A stretch of 64,000 nt of DNA from DASRJX01 sp035649235. GTDB lineage: Bacteria; Acidobacteriota; Polarisedimenticolia; Gp22-AA2. Where the stretch lies: assembly GCA_035649235.1 (NCBI GenBank), contig DASRJX010000119.1:1-64000 (forward strand), given 5' to 3'. A model generated the notes under the pieces. That model was not told the origin of the DNA, did not search any database, and was given only the letters and a program-made list of their open reading frames with translations. Both the position numbers and the translations under genes were made by a program. Positions 25,201-33,275 of this stretch are shown one piece after another; the stretch's first letter is position 1; every line of letters begins with the position of its first letter.

Positions 25201-25565
25201 TGGGACTGGACGCCGAGACCGGCGTCTTCATGCTGTTGTTCCTGGATATCGCGTACCACGACGCCGTCCGCGAAGGCAGGATGCGGACCCGGGAGGACCT
25301 CCGCGAGGCGATCATCCACGGGGCGGTCAAGCGGGTGCGCCCCAAGATGATGACCGTGGCGGCCGCCTTCGCCGGCCTCATGCCGATCATGTGGTCTCTC
25401 GGGACGGGCGCCGACATGATGAAGCGCGTGGTCGCCCCGATGGTCGGCGGCCTCGTCACGAGCTTCATCCTGGAGCTCCTGGTCTACCCGCCGATCTACG
25501 AGATCTGGAAGTGGCGCTTCGAGATGAAGGGGGGCGCCGTCGAGCCGCGGGTCGCTCGATCCTGA
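22293..25565 (+). CDS. cusA: Heavy-metal RND pump, CusA-like
   Basis: A 1090-residue proton-driven inner-membrane pump of the HME-RND family, twelve helices with two large periplasmic loops. The TM4 block GIAMSIGVLVDGAIVEVENA matches the SIGxxxDGAxxxxEN pattern of the monovalent Cu/Ag branch (CusA) rather than the DFG pattern of the Zn/Co/Ni CzcA branch. Other blocks are FSDFGFSYVYVIFQDGTD and GLDAETGVFMLLFLD. Together with CusB and CusC it exports Cu(I) or Ag(I) from periplasm and cytoplasm. Specificity by motif is probable, not proven. Confidence 0.92.
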   Translation: MVERIIEFSARNKVIVLVLTAVAVAMAVHAMHNVPLDAIPDLSDTQVIVYSRWDRSPDILEDQVTYPIITALLGVPRVKAVRGFSDFGFSYVYVIFQDGTDLYWARSRTLEYLNKILPRLPEGVRTEMGPDATGVGWVYKYALVDRTGRHDLSEIRSFQDWYLRYWLQSVPGVAEVASIGGFQKQYQVTVDPDTLLALKIPISRVVEAIRQGNNDVGGRVVEFSGAEYMVRGRGYARSVQDLGQIVVGGDGKGVPVLVRDVARVTLGPDIRRGVVDLDGIGDTVGGIVIMRSGENALNVIHRVKEKIDGVRASLPPGVELVPTYDRSELIQRSIDNLKHELVLEMIIVSLVILIFLWHIPSAIVPIVTIPVSVLLAFIPMYLMGITSNIMSLAGIAMSIGVLVDGAIVEVENAYKKLQLWEAGGRVGDYHRIRLEALKEVGPSVFFSLLVIAVAFLPIFTLVDQAGRLFKPLAYTKTLAMALAAVLAITLDPAMRMLFTRMDPIQFRPRWLAWLAHHAVVGTYYPEEKHPISRILFRIYEPACRLVLDWPKTTVATAFLLVLSTIPVYLGLGSEFFPPLDEGSLLYMPTTLPGLAVTEAERLVQTTDRLIAEVPEVVRVFGKAGRAETSTDPAPFSMLETTILLKPHSEWRRAKRFYSNWPEILQAPLRRIWPDRITREDLIAELDQRLRLPGVRNAWTMPIKNRIDMLTTGIRTPIGLKIFGADLTVIERIGSQIEAALRRLPRTRSIYAERTAGGYFLDFDLRRDELARYGLSVQEAQMVILTAIGGEPITTTVEGRERYTVSVRYPRELRDNLDRLRRVLVPTPSGAQVPLAQLADIRTTTGPAMIRDENGMLAGYVYVDISGSDLGGYVSEAKEAVARSVSVPTGYTVQWSGQYENMLRVRERLKIVVPATLVIIVLLLYMNTRSAVKAGIVMLAVPFSLIGAVWLLYLLGYNISIAVWVGMIALMGLDAETGVFMLLFLDIAYHDAVREGRMRTREDLREAIIHGAVKRVRPKMMTVAAAFAGLMPIMWSLGTGADMMKRVVAPMVGGLVTSFILELLVYPPIYEIWKWRFEMKGGAVEPRVARS

Positions 25566-25638
25566 CGATCCACCGCCTCCGCAGCAGGGACGGGACGGAC
25601 CCGGTGCTCGGCGGTAGAATGCCGTCGGCGGTGGGGCC

Positions 25639-26139
25639 ATGCGATCGACGGCTTGGGGACGGGGAATGACAGCGGCGCGGCTCCTCGTTGCCGTTCTCGT
25701 GATGACACTCGGCGCCTGCTCCGCCCGCACCGAGCTCTGCTGGGTCTGCCAGCGCGAGATCACTCCGAGCGTTCGCGTCACTTTGTCGCTCGAGGACGGC
25801 CGGAAGGTCCACGCCTGCTGCCCGCGCTGCGCCCTGCACTACGGAGAGACCTCCGGTCCGCCCGTGCGGAGAATCGAGGTGTCAGATTACGCGTCGCGAG
25901 GCACGATCGATCTGCGGCAGGCCTGGCTCATCGAAGGGAGCGACGAAGCGCCCTGCCTCGAGCACCACCATCCGGTGACCGACCCGGGCGGCGCGCCGAT
26001 GCAGGTCTGCTACGACCGCTGCATGCCGAGCCTCATCGCCTTCGCGAGCCGGGAGGGAGCCGCCGCCTTCCAGGGGGAGCACGGCGGGACGCTCATACCA
26101 CCCGGTGGGCTCGCCGGCCGCGCGGCCGCCGATCCCTGA
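25639..26139 (+). CDS. NosL-like copper-binding lipoprotein
   Basis: A 166-residue lipoprotein. The signal ends in a lipobox (VMTLGACSAR, Cys about 27). The mature part has CWVCQREI, CCPRCALHYGE and a late ASREGAAAFQGEHGGTL block that resembles the C-terminal end of NosL, the Cu(I) chaperone for nitrous oxide reductase. Its position after a Cus-like operon supports a copper role. The frame allows ATG at 25639 or 25666; the second shortens the N-region of the signal. A TAGAAT -10-like box lies at 25614-25619. A MerB/NosL-superfamily protein of other function remains possible. Confidence 0.72.
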   Translation: MRSTAWGRGMTAARLLVAVLVMTLGACSARTELCWVCQREITPSVRVTLSLEDGRKVHACCPRCALHYGETSGPPVRRIEVSDYASRGTIDLRQAWLIEGSDEAPCLEHHHPVTDPGGAPMQVCYDRCMPSLIAFASREGAAAFQGEHGGTLIPPGGLAGRAAADP

Positions 26140-26184
26140 TCGACCCCGGACCCGGATCGGCGCCTCGTCCTCCGGCCGCCTTCC

Positions 26185-27909
26185 TCAGTGGGGGAGCGGC
26201 ACCTCGTAGATGTAGAACGCGTGCCCCACGACGGCGCGCGGCGGCGTGCGCAGGATCCAGTTCTCCGGGCCCCGGCCGAGCAGGCCGATCGAGCGCGCCA
26301 GGAGGTGCGCGCTGATCGCGTGCAGGCCCGGCGGCAGTCCTTTCACGATGTCGTCCGTCGTCAGCCGGTCGTACACCAGGCCGTGGTGCTGCGGCAGCGC
26401 CGTCCCGAAGTAGGCGAGGCCGATCCGGCGTCCCGGGGCGTGCTCGTCGAGCCAGGCCTTGAGCTGCTTGAGCCCCTGTCCCCAGTCGACGTTCGAGTCG
26501 TCCAGCCACAGAGGGCCGCAGGCGCTGCCGCCGTCCCACCCGAGCCTGGACGGTTGGGACAGGAGGCAGGCCGACTCGTTGAAGTACGACAGATGGTCCG
26601 GATAGATGCCGGCCGCTCCGACGACGAGCCACGCGAGCAGCGCCAGAAGGCCCAGGCGCTGCCAGAGAACGCCCGAATTCCACAGCGACCGCGCCCCCAC
26701 GCCGCCGACGAGATAGAGGCACGGCAGCGCCGGGATGAGATAGCGGAACCCCAGATTGTGCGGCAACGGGACGGCGAAGAACAGCCGCAGGGGCAGGTGC
26801 AGGAGGCCGGTGTAGAAGGCGAAGAAGGCCAGGGGGGGCAGGAGGACGAACGCGCCGTCCAGCGCCGGGACGTCGCCACCGCGCCGGAGCAGCCTGAGCC
26901 CGCCGAGGGCCGCGAGGAGGATCGCCGGGATCGGCTCCTTCAGCAGATAGGCCACCGCGTAGTAGGTCCAGAAGAGGGGCTGGAAGCCGCCGGCCATGTA
27001 GGGCCAGTAGGTCGGGTTGTGGTCGGCGTTCACACGCGCGATCCCCTGCAGGTAGAGGAAGGGATTGCGCGGCAGGAAATAAAGAAGATGGAGGACGACC
27101 GCGGCCATCATCAGGAACACCATCGCGAGCGCCAGGCTGCAGACGATCCGCGGCCCGCCCGCCTCCCCGGCGTACGGATCGACGAGGCTCGAGGATCGGC
27201 GCGGGACCTCCGCCGGGATCCAGCGCGTCGCCAGGAGCAGAACGAGGAGCGCCAGGGGCGGCAGCAGGATGCCGGAGAACTTCGCGCCCAGAGCGCCTCC
27301 CAGGGCCAGGCCGCACAGCACGAGGCGCTTGAGCGAGCGATGGTTCAGGTATTCCCAGAGGGCCCAGAGGAACAGCACCGCGAACAAGGCAAAGCCGGTG
27401 TCGGTGGCCACGAGGACGCCGTGCGCCACGATCGATGGGTCGAAGGCGAGAAGTGCTATCGCCATCAGCGCCGGCATCGTCCCGAGCATCCGCCGTCCCC
27501 AGGCGTAGACCGCCCACCCGAGGACGAGCGTCAGACCCAGGAACGGCAGTCTGGAGAGGAACATCACCCGATCCGGGTCGTTCTGGTAGAGCACCGCCTG
27601 GCCGATCTCCCACTGCAGCGCCGGATCGGGATCGGTGCTGACGCCCCGCCACGCCTCCTCCGTCACCGGCCACCTTACGCCTCCGAGGACGAGCGGCAGG
27701 GCGCCGATTTCCTTCAGGAGAGGCGGGTGCTGGAGGTTGATCTTGAACTCGCCTGTCGTCAGGTACGACAGACCGGCTGCGATGTGTGCCGGCTCGTCGA
27801 AGGTGGGGGACTTGAGGCGCAGGGCCGGCCATGCCTGCAGGCCCAGGGCCGCGAGGATCAGGGTCGCCGCGACGTTCGCCGCCCCGGAACCGCGCGCAGC
27901 GCTCCGCAT
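26185..27909 (-). CDS. Polytopic glycosyltransferase-like protein (GT39/PMT type)
   Basis: A 574-residue membrane protein with about ten helices and an N-terminal motif PTFDEPAHIAAGLSYL followed by HPPLLKEIGALPL. This is the DE-containing first loop and the HPPL motif of undecaprenyl/dolichyl-phosphate-sugar-dependent glycosyltransferases of the ArnT/PMT superfamily (GT-C). The C-terminal soluble part contains DSNVDWGQGLKQLKAWL, which occurs in bacterial members of unknown acceptor. It probably transfers a lipid-linked sugar on the periplasmic side. The ATG at 27909 follows a TACGAT -10-like box by 8 nt. It shares its layout with the divergent gene at 28024. Confidence 0.78.
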   Translation of the reverse strand: MRSAARGSGAANVAATLILAALGLQAWPALRLKSPTFDEPAHIAAGLSYLTTGEFKINLQHPPLLKEIGALPLVLGGVRWPVTEEAWRGVSTDPDPALQWEIGQAVLYQNDPDRVMFLSRLPFLGLTLVLGWAVYAWGRRMLGTMPALMAIALLAFDPSIVAHGVLVATDTGFALFAVLFLWALWEYLNHRSLKRLVLCGLALGGALGAKFSGILLPPLALLVLLLATRWIPAEVPRRSSSLVDPYAGEAGGPRIVCSLALAMVFLMMAAVVLHLLYFLPRNPFLYLQGIARVNADHNPTYWPYMAGGFQPLFWTYYAVAYLLKEPIPAILLAALGGLRLLRRGGDVPALDGAFVLLPPLAFFAFYTGLLHLPLRLFFAVPLPHNLGFRYLIPALPCLYLVGGVGARSLWNSGVLWQRLGLLALLAWLVVGAAGIYPDHLSYFNESACLLSQPSRLGWDGGSACGPLWLDDSNVDWGQGLKQLKAWLDEHAPGRRIGLAYFGTALPQHHGLVYDRLTTDDIVKGLPPGLHAISAHLLARSIGLLGRGPENWILRTPPRAVVGHAFYIYEVPLPH

Positions 27910-27959
27910 CGCGCGGCATCGTAGCACAGGCCGAAGGCGCTCTCCGGGGCTTCCGGCCG

Positions 27960-27988
27960 TTGACGCTGCCTGCCGCGTGCACTAGATT
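27960..27988 (+). promoter_or_regulatory. Promoter of the glycosyltransferase/propeller pair
   Basis: TTGACG (27960-27965), a 17-nt spacer and TAGATT (27983-27988) stand 35 nt upstream of the ATG at 28024 in the divergent gap. Confidence 0.6.
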
Positions 27989-28023
27989 CGCGCCTCGGTT
28001 GCGCCCGACGAGGAGCCCCCGCG

Positions 28024-29931
28024 ATGCGCCGCCAGCCGCCCAGGAAGGAGGTCCCCAGGCAGGTCCCCGCTCCGCCGGCGGACGCCCCTCCCCAGGATCG
28101 CCGCGCCGCATGGCTGGCGGGCGCCCTCCTCCTCGTCCTTTTCCTGCAGGGGCTCGTCTTCATCACCGAGTCGTCGCAGACGAGCGACGAGGCGGCGCAC
28201 CTGGCCGCCGGCTACTCGTATCTCGTCCGGGGCGACTTCCGGCTCAACACGGAGCACCCGCCGCTCATGAAGGAGCTGGCGGCCCTGCCGCTCCTGCCGC
28301 TGCATCTCGATTTCCCCTGGGGGCCGCTGTGGGAGCAGGCCGAGGAGTGGAACATCGGCCGGATCTTCGTGCACGAGAACCACGTGGCGAACGACACGCT
28401 CCTCTTCCTCGGCCGCCTGCCGATGCTCCTGCTGTCGCTCGGGCTCGGCTGGGGGATGTACTGCTGGGGACGACGCCTGTTCGGCGCCCCGGGCGCGCTC
28501 CTCGGCCTGGCGCTCTATGTCCTCGACCCGAATGTCGTGGCCCACTCGGGCCTGGTGACGACCGACCTGGGCGTGACCCTGTTCATCTTCCTCGCGGTGT
28601 ACGCGTTCTGGTGCTGGTGCGAGCGTCCGTCGCGCCGCACGCTCGTGCTGCTGGGCCTGGCCACGGGCGGCGCCTTCGCGGCCAAGTACACCGCGGTGTG
28701 GCTGCCGCCGATCCTGGCGGCGCTGGGGGCGGCGCTCCTGTTCCTGCGGGCCCCTCTCCCGCGCTGGCCGCTCGCGGCCGCGGACCGGCCGTCACCGCCG
28801 GCCGTCTCGTTCGCGGGCCGCCTCGGCGCGCTCGCCTCGGCGGCGGCCCTGGTGATCGCGATCGGCTTCGTCGTGCTGGCGCTCTCCTATGCGGTCGTCG
28901 GTCTCCCCACGTTCCTGGAAGGACTGGACCGCGGTCTACACCACTCCGCCATCGGGCACCGCGCCTACCTGATGGGAAGAATCTCCGAGTCTGGCTGGTG
29001 GTACTACTTCCTCTTCGCCTGGCTCGTGAAGACTCCCCCCGGGACGATCCTGATCGTGGCGGCCTCGCTCGCGGCGCTTCTGTTCGGGCGGAGGCGCAGC
29101 GCCCGCGACGAGCTGTTCCTCTACCTCCCGGTTCTCGCCACCCTCGCCATCACCTGCCTCTGGAAAGTCAACATCGGCCTCCGGCACATCCTGCCGATCT
29201 ATCCGTTCCTGTATCTCGGAGCGGGACGGCTGCTGATGCACGTCGGGGCGGCGGCCGCTCCCGCCCCCGCCGCAGGACCGCGGATGTCGAGGCTGGCGGT
29301 CCCGGCGGCCGCCCTCCTGCTCGGCTGGAACGCCGTCGAGATGGTCCGGATAGCCCCGCACCACCTGGCCTACTTCAACCTCCTCGTCGGCGGGCCGGCG
29401 AACGGCCACAGGTACCTGCTCGACTCGAATCTCGACTGGGGCCAGTCGGCCAAAGCACTCCGCCGCTTCCAGGAGGGCGAGCGCCTGCCGGTTCTCTACG
29501 TGGCCTTCAGCGGCAACACCGATCCTTTCTACTACGGCGTGCGCTATCAGTACGTCCCCGGAACGGGCAATCTCCTGGCTTCGAAGGTGCGGCCCCAGCG
29601 CATGCCCGAGCGGGCCCCGCGCGAGCTGTTCGCCATCAGCGCCATGGTCCTGCACTCGCTCCATTTCAGCACCCACGACCTGTACGACTGGCTGGCCGCC
29701 AGGTCACCTGTGGCCATGCCGGGATACTCGTTCCTCGTGTACGACATCACGGGAGAACCGGAGAGCCACGCCCGGATCGCCGAACTGTGTCTCAGCTTCA
29801 AGCTCTGGGACCTGGCGGCGTTCGAGGCGGGGAGGGCGCTCGCCCTCGATGCGCAGAACGGCCTGGCGCATGCGGTCCTGCAGCGGCTCGCCGAGGTCTC
29901 CCCCCAACCCGAGACCGGAGGGAGGCCCTGA
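28024..29931 (+). CDS. Polytopic glycosyltransferase-like protein (GT39/PMT type), divergent paralogue
   Basis: A 635-residue membrane protein with the same architecture as the divergent gene. After a Pro-rich cytosolic N-terminus come SQTSDEAAHLAAGYSYLVRG, the EHPPLMKELAALPL motif, a series of about ten helices, and the soluble block DSNLDWGQSAKALRRF. The pairing of two paralogues head to head suggests sequential or alternative sugar transfer to an envelope acceptor. The last 110 residues are a helical region resembling TPR-like repeats (FKLWDLAAFEAGRALALDAQ). Acceptor and donor cannot be predicted. Confidence 0.76.
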   Translation: MRRQPPRKEVPRQVPAPPADAPPQDRRAAWLAGALLLVLFLQGLVFITESSQTSDEAAHLAAGYSYLVRGDFRLNTEHPPLMKELAALPLLPLHLDFPWGPLWEQAEEWNIGRIFVHENHVANDTLLFLGRLPMLLLSLGLGWGMYCWGRRLFGAPGALLGLALYVLDPNVVAHSGLVTTDLGVTLFIFLAVYAFWCWCERPSRRTLVLLGLATGGAFAAKYTAVWLPPILAALGAALLFLRAPLPRWPLAAADRPSPPAVSFAGRLGALASAAALVIAIGFVVLALSYAVVGLPTFLEGLDRGLHHSAIGHRAYLMGRISESGWWYYFLFAWLVKTPPGTILIVAASLAALLFGRRRSARDELFLYLPVLATLAITCLWKVNIGLRHILPIYPFLYLGAGRLLMHVGAAAAPAPAAGPRMSRLAVPAAALLLGWNAVEMVRIAPHHLAYFNLLVGGPANGHRYLLDSNLDWGQSAKALRRFQEGERLPVLYVAFSGNTDPFYYGVRYQYVPGTGNLLASKVRPQRMPERAPRELFAISAMVLHSLHFSTHDLYDWLAARSPVAMPGYSFLVYDITGEPESHARIAELCLSFKLWDLAAFEAGRALALDAQNGLAHAVLQRLAEVSPQPETGGRP

Positions 29932-29936
29932 GAACC

Positions 29937-31115
29937 ATGACACCCGACACCAGTCCTACCGACGGCAGCCGGCACAGCAGCGCTCCACGGCGTGGCCGCG
30001 CATCCACGGCACGTCGTGACCGCACCGGATTCGTCGCCGTCGCGGCGGCTCTCCTCTGCGGACAGGCGCTGAGCATCCCGTCGAGCTTCGCCATCACCGT
30101 CGTCGAGCCCACCTACCTGCCGGCCGGCGTGAGCGACTTCGCGGGGACGCTCGGCTGCCTCCGGTCGCCGGAGGGAGGCGTGGACGCCGTCGATCTGAAA
30201 TCCGGCCGGTCGCTCTGGCGCTCCGACGCAAGGGCCCGGCCGCTCCTCGTCACCGGCGGGCGGGCGTTCCTCCTCGAGGAGAGCGCCAAACAACCGCTGC
30301 GACTCGTCGTCCGCACGGCGCAGGACGGCCGGCAGGTCCGGGCGTACGACCTCGCGAGCCTCGCTCTTCCCCCCTGGGCTTCCTTGTCCGAACAACGGGA
30401 GGCACGGCAGTGGACCGAGTTCGAGGCCGCCGCCCGGCTCATGGGCGACAAGCTCGAGATCCACTACATCGTGACCCGCAGGCAGGTCTCCGGGATGGCT
30501 GGGCCGGGTGCCGCGGCCCAGGTTGAGGGCGTGGCGCTCGTCGCGCTGGACTCGGGCCGGATCGCCGGCCAGATTGGGCCGCCGTCGCCTCCTCCGCTCG
30601 TCTCGGAGCCCGCGCCGCCGATGGCGGGCGTGCGCTTCGTCGCGCTCCACGCGCGCCCAGCCGACGCGAGGATCGTACTCGGTGGACCTCCTGCCAATGC
30701 CGGCACGGCCCTGATCGCAGGGGAACGGCGGATGGCCTTCGAACTGAGCCGGGACGCCAAGACGGTCCTCGTCCACCGCTGGAGCTACGCGGGAGGATCG
30801 CGGGAGCCCGTGCTGCGCCTCGAGCACGGGCAGCCGACCGACGCCGTCTGGGTGACGCTCGACCGGCGGCATGTCCTGCTGCGGCGCGCCTCCGATCAGC
30901 GCTTCTACGATCTGTACTCGCTCGACAGCGCGAAGTCCGAAGGGAAGCTGGAGGCGCCCGTGGATGTCGCGGTCGTCGGCCAGCGCGTCTACTGGACGAC
31001 GCGCGAGTCCAAGGGCCGCCTGGTGCTGGCGGCCTCGAGCCTGGAAGCCGGCCGGAAGCTGTGGCGCCACACCGTGCGCCGTGCAGAGGGCCCTCCCGGG
31101 GAGCCGATCCCGTAA
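29937..31115 (+). CDS. Exported protein with PQQ-like beta-propeller repeats
   Basis: A 392-residue protein. After an Arg-rich start, a signal-like hydrophobic segment lies at about residues 27-45 (FVAVAAALLCGQALSIPSS). The remainder reads as beta strands with propeller-like blades, for example DAVDLKSGRSLWRSDARARP and TGGRAFLLEES, and a late RVYWTTRESKGRLVLAASSL followed by AGRKLWRHTV. The LDxxTGxxLW-type pattern is typical of PQQ/WD propeller repeats but without cofactor ligands. The ATG at 29937 follows GGAGGG, 6 nt after the preceding stop. Role unknown; probably periplasmic. Confidence 0.65.
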   Translation: MTPDTSPTDGSRHSSAPRRGRASTARRDRTGFVAVAAALLCGQALSIPSSFAITVVEPTYLPAGVSDFAGTLGCLRSPEGGVDAVDLKSGRSLWRSDARARPLLVTGGRAFLLEESAKQPLRLVVRTAQDGRQVRAYDLASLALPPWASLSEQREARQWTEFEAAARLMGDKLEIHYIVTRRQVSGMAGPGAAAQVEGVALVALDSGRIAGQIGPPSPPPLVSEPAPPMAGVRFVALHARPADARIVLGGPPANAGTALIAGERRMAFELSRDAKTVLVHRWSYAGGSREPVLRLEHGQPTDAVWVTLDRRHVLLRRASDQRFYDLYSLDSAKSEGKLEAPVDVAVVGQRVYWTTRESKGRLVLAASSLEAGRKLWRHTVRRAEGPPGEPIP

Positions 31116-31139
31116 GGCGATCGGCCGCGCGGAGCGCGG

Positions 31140-33275
31140 TCAGCGACCATCCGGATCCCGCCCCGCTCCTGGCGCTGACGAGGGCGCGTTCCGGCGCAGC
31201 CGCTCGAGGACGCTCCGGGCTTCGTCGTCCATGACCTCGCCTCGGGTGTCCAGGGTCAGCGCGCGCTCGAGGGACTGGAGCGCGCCATCGAGATCGCCTG
31301 TCCGGAACTGCAGCAGGCCGAGGCTCCGTTGCGGGACCGGCGAGGCGGGCGACAGACGGATCGATTCGCGATAGGCGGCGGCCGCCTCCGGCACCCGGCC
31401 GGCTTGCTCCAGCGCCCGCCCCATCTGGTAACGGAGGATGGCGTCCGCCGGTCGGACCTCGGCGGCCGCGGCGAAAGCCTGGGCGGCGGCCTGAAAGTCG
31501 CCAGCCGCCGAGCGCGCCAGGCCGAGATTGACCAGGTAATCGGCGTTCCCGGGGACGAGACGCGCCGCCTCCGAGTAGGCCTTGACGGCGTCTCCTGTCC
31601 GTCCGAGAGCGAGCCGTGCGGCGCCGAGGTTGTTCCAGCCCCGATCGCTCCGCGGGTCGAGCCCCACCGCCTTCTCCAGGACCGCGAGCGACTCCCCCGG
31701 ACGACCGGCGCGGTTCAACGCGTGGCCCAGGTTCACCAGGTAGGTGATGTTCTCCGGCTGCTCGGCGAGGGCCTTCTGGTAGTGTTCGATAGCCTCCTCC
31801 CAGTTCATCCCCCGCGACAGGAGCCCCGCCAGGTTGTATTGGGCGTCGGCGAAGCCGGGCCAGATGCCGATCGCCGCCCGATAACCCCGCTCGGCGGCCG
31901 CTCGATCGCCGGCCTCCTCGGAGGCGGTCCCGTAGTTGAACTGCGCGCGCGCGCTCGCCGGCGTGACGGCGACCGCCGCGGCGAAGATCGTCCGGTCGTC
32001 GCGCCAGTCGACGAGGCGCACGACGCTCCGGAGCGCCAGGAGGCCGAGAGCCCCGATCAGGATCGATTTGAAGAGGACGGGCCGCCCTTTCGTGGCGAGC
32101 GTCCGGGACGGCAGGAGCGCGGCCACCAGCAGGCAGAAACCAACCGAAGGCAGGTAGAGCAGCCGCTCCGCCATGATGGTGCCGATCGGGTAGAGCAGGT
32201 TCGAGACGGGCGCCAGGGCCAGCCCGGTGAACAGGAGCGAGAAGGCTGCCGCGGGGCGCCGCCGCCAGGCCGCCGCCACTCCAGAGGCGGCCGCGAGCAG
32301 GATCAGGCCGCCCAGGACAACCGGCGGCTCCAACGCCGACAGGGCCGGCGGCAGCGCGTTGTAGGAGTGATCGATCGACAGCCGCAGCGGGAACACCAGG
32401 AGGAATGCATAACTCGCGAGCGCCTTGAGCGCCGTCAGGCGTCCGAGGACGAAGGGCTGATAGGCGATCGGGTTGTCGATATAGTGGGTGAAGCGCGCAA
32501 CACCGATTTGGCCCAGGACCGACGCGCGGACCCAGAGCAGGAGGAGGAAGACGAGCGCCGACGCCGCGTGGTAGCCCCAGGCGGGGCGCGCGGCGGCCCC
32601 GCCCCGGGCGCGCGGCCGGGTGAGGTCCGCTGCCAGGGCGATGAACGGGACGGCGACGGCGTTCTCCTTGGACAGGAACCCGACGGCGAACGCGAGCAGC
32701 GACAGCGCGAGCGCCGGCCACGCGGGCTTCGGCGAAGAGGCCGCGGCGCGGTCCCGCCCTTCCAGGAAGAACAGGACGGCCAGCATCGCTCCGAGCGCGG
32801 CCAGGAGATCGCCGCGACCGACCACGAGACCCAGCACCTCGGTGTGAACCGGATGGACCGCGAACAGGAGCCCGGCGAGAAGCGCCGGTTCGACGGACGG
32901 ATCGAGGGCCGTCGGCCTCGGCCGATCGAGGACGCGGCGCCCCACGGCGAAGACGAGCGCCGCCACCAGGGCGTGGAGCAGGAGGTTCACGAGGCGGTAA
33001 CCGAAGGGATGGAGCCCCGCGACCGCATGGTTGAGGGCGAACGACAGGATGGTGACGGGACGATAGAGGTTCGGTACCTCCTCGTCGTTCACCGTCCAGT
33101 AGCCGTGCGTCAGGATCGCGGGAAGGCGCCCCGGATCGCGGACCAGCTCGTTCTGCTCGATGATCCGGTGGTCGTCGTGGATGAAGCCGGGGAGCAGGGA
33201 CGGGAGCCCCGCCAGGACGGCGGTCAGGACGACAAGAAGCAGCGGACGGGCGGGGGCCCGGCCGCGGTCAGGCAT
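31140..33275 (-). CDS. TMTC-like polytopic membrane protein with C-terminal TPR repeats
   Basis: A 711-residue protein. The first half (about 15-410) has about ten helices and the pattern FIHDDHRIIEQNELVRDP, WTVNDEEVPNLYRPVT and NHAVAGLHPFGYRLVNLLLH typical of the TMTC/DUF1736 O-mannosyltransferase-like GT-C family. The second half (about 425-690) is a run of TPRs (for example YNLAGLLSRGMNWEEAIEHY and LARSAAGDFQAAAQAFAAA). In eukaryotes TMTCs mannosylate cadherins; bacterial homologues are poorly studied. It overlaps the DUF362 gene start region by 8 bp, so the two are co-transcribed (DUF362 gene first). Confidence 0.8.
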   Translation of the reverse strand: MPDRGRAPARPLLLVVLTAVLAGLPSLLPGFIHDDHRIIEQNELVRDPGRLPAILTHGYWTVNDEEVPNLYRPVTILSFALNHAVAGLHPFGYRLVNLLLHALVAALVFAVGRRVLDRPRPTALDPSVEPALLAGLLFAVHPVHTEVLGLVVGRGDLLAALGAMLAVLFFLEGRDRAAASSPKPAWPALALSLLAFAVGFLSKENAVAVPFIALAADLTRPRARGGAAARPAWGYHAASALVFLLLLWVRASVLGQIGVARFTHYIDNPIAYQPFVLGRLTALKALASYAFLLVFPLRLSIDHSYNALPPALSALEPPVVLGGLILLAAASGVAAAWRRRPAAAFSLLFTGLALAPVSNLLYPIGTIMAERLLYLPSVGFCLLVAALLPSRTLATKGRPVLFKSILIGALGLLALRSVVRLVDWRDDRTIFAAAVAVTPASARAQFNYGTASEEAGDRAAAERGYRAAIGIWPGFADAQYNLAGLLSRGMNWEEAIEHYQKALAEQPENITYLVNLGHALNRAGRPGESLAVLEKAVGLDPRSDRGWNNLGAARLALGRTGDAVKAYSEAARLVPGNADYLVNLGLARSAAGDFQAAAQAFAAAAEVRPADAILRYQMGRALEQAGRVPEAAAAYRESIRLSPASPVPQRSLGLLQFRTGDLDGALQSLERALTLDTRGEVMDDEARSVLERLRRNAPSSAPGAGRDPDGR

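Noticed and set aside
21912..25781. A 1289-codon open frame on the minus strand opposite cusB and cusA
   Set aside because: It is antisense to clear RND genes, is His/Asp/Arg/Gly-rich low-complexity sequence and has no recognisable domain; such shadows are expected at high GC.
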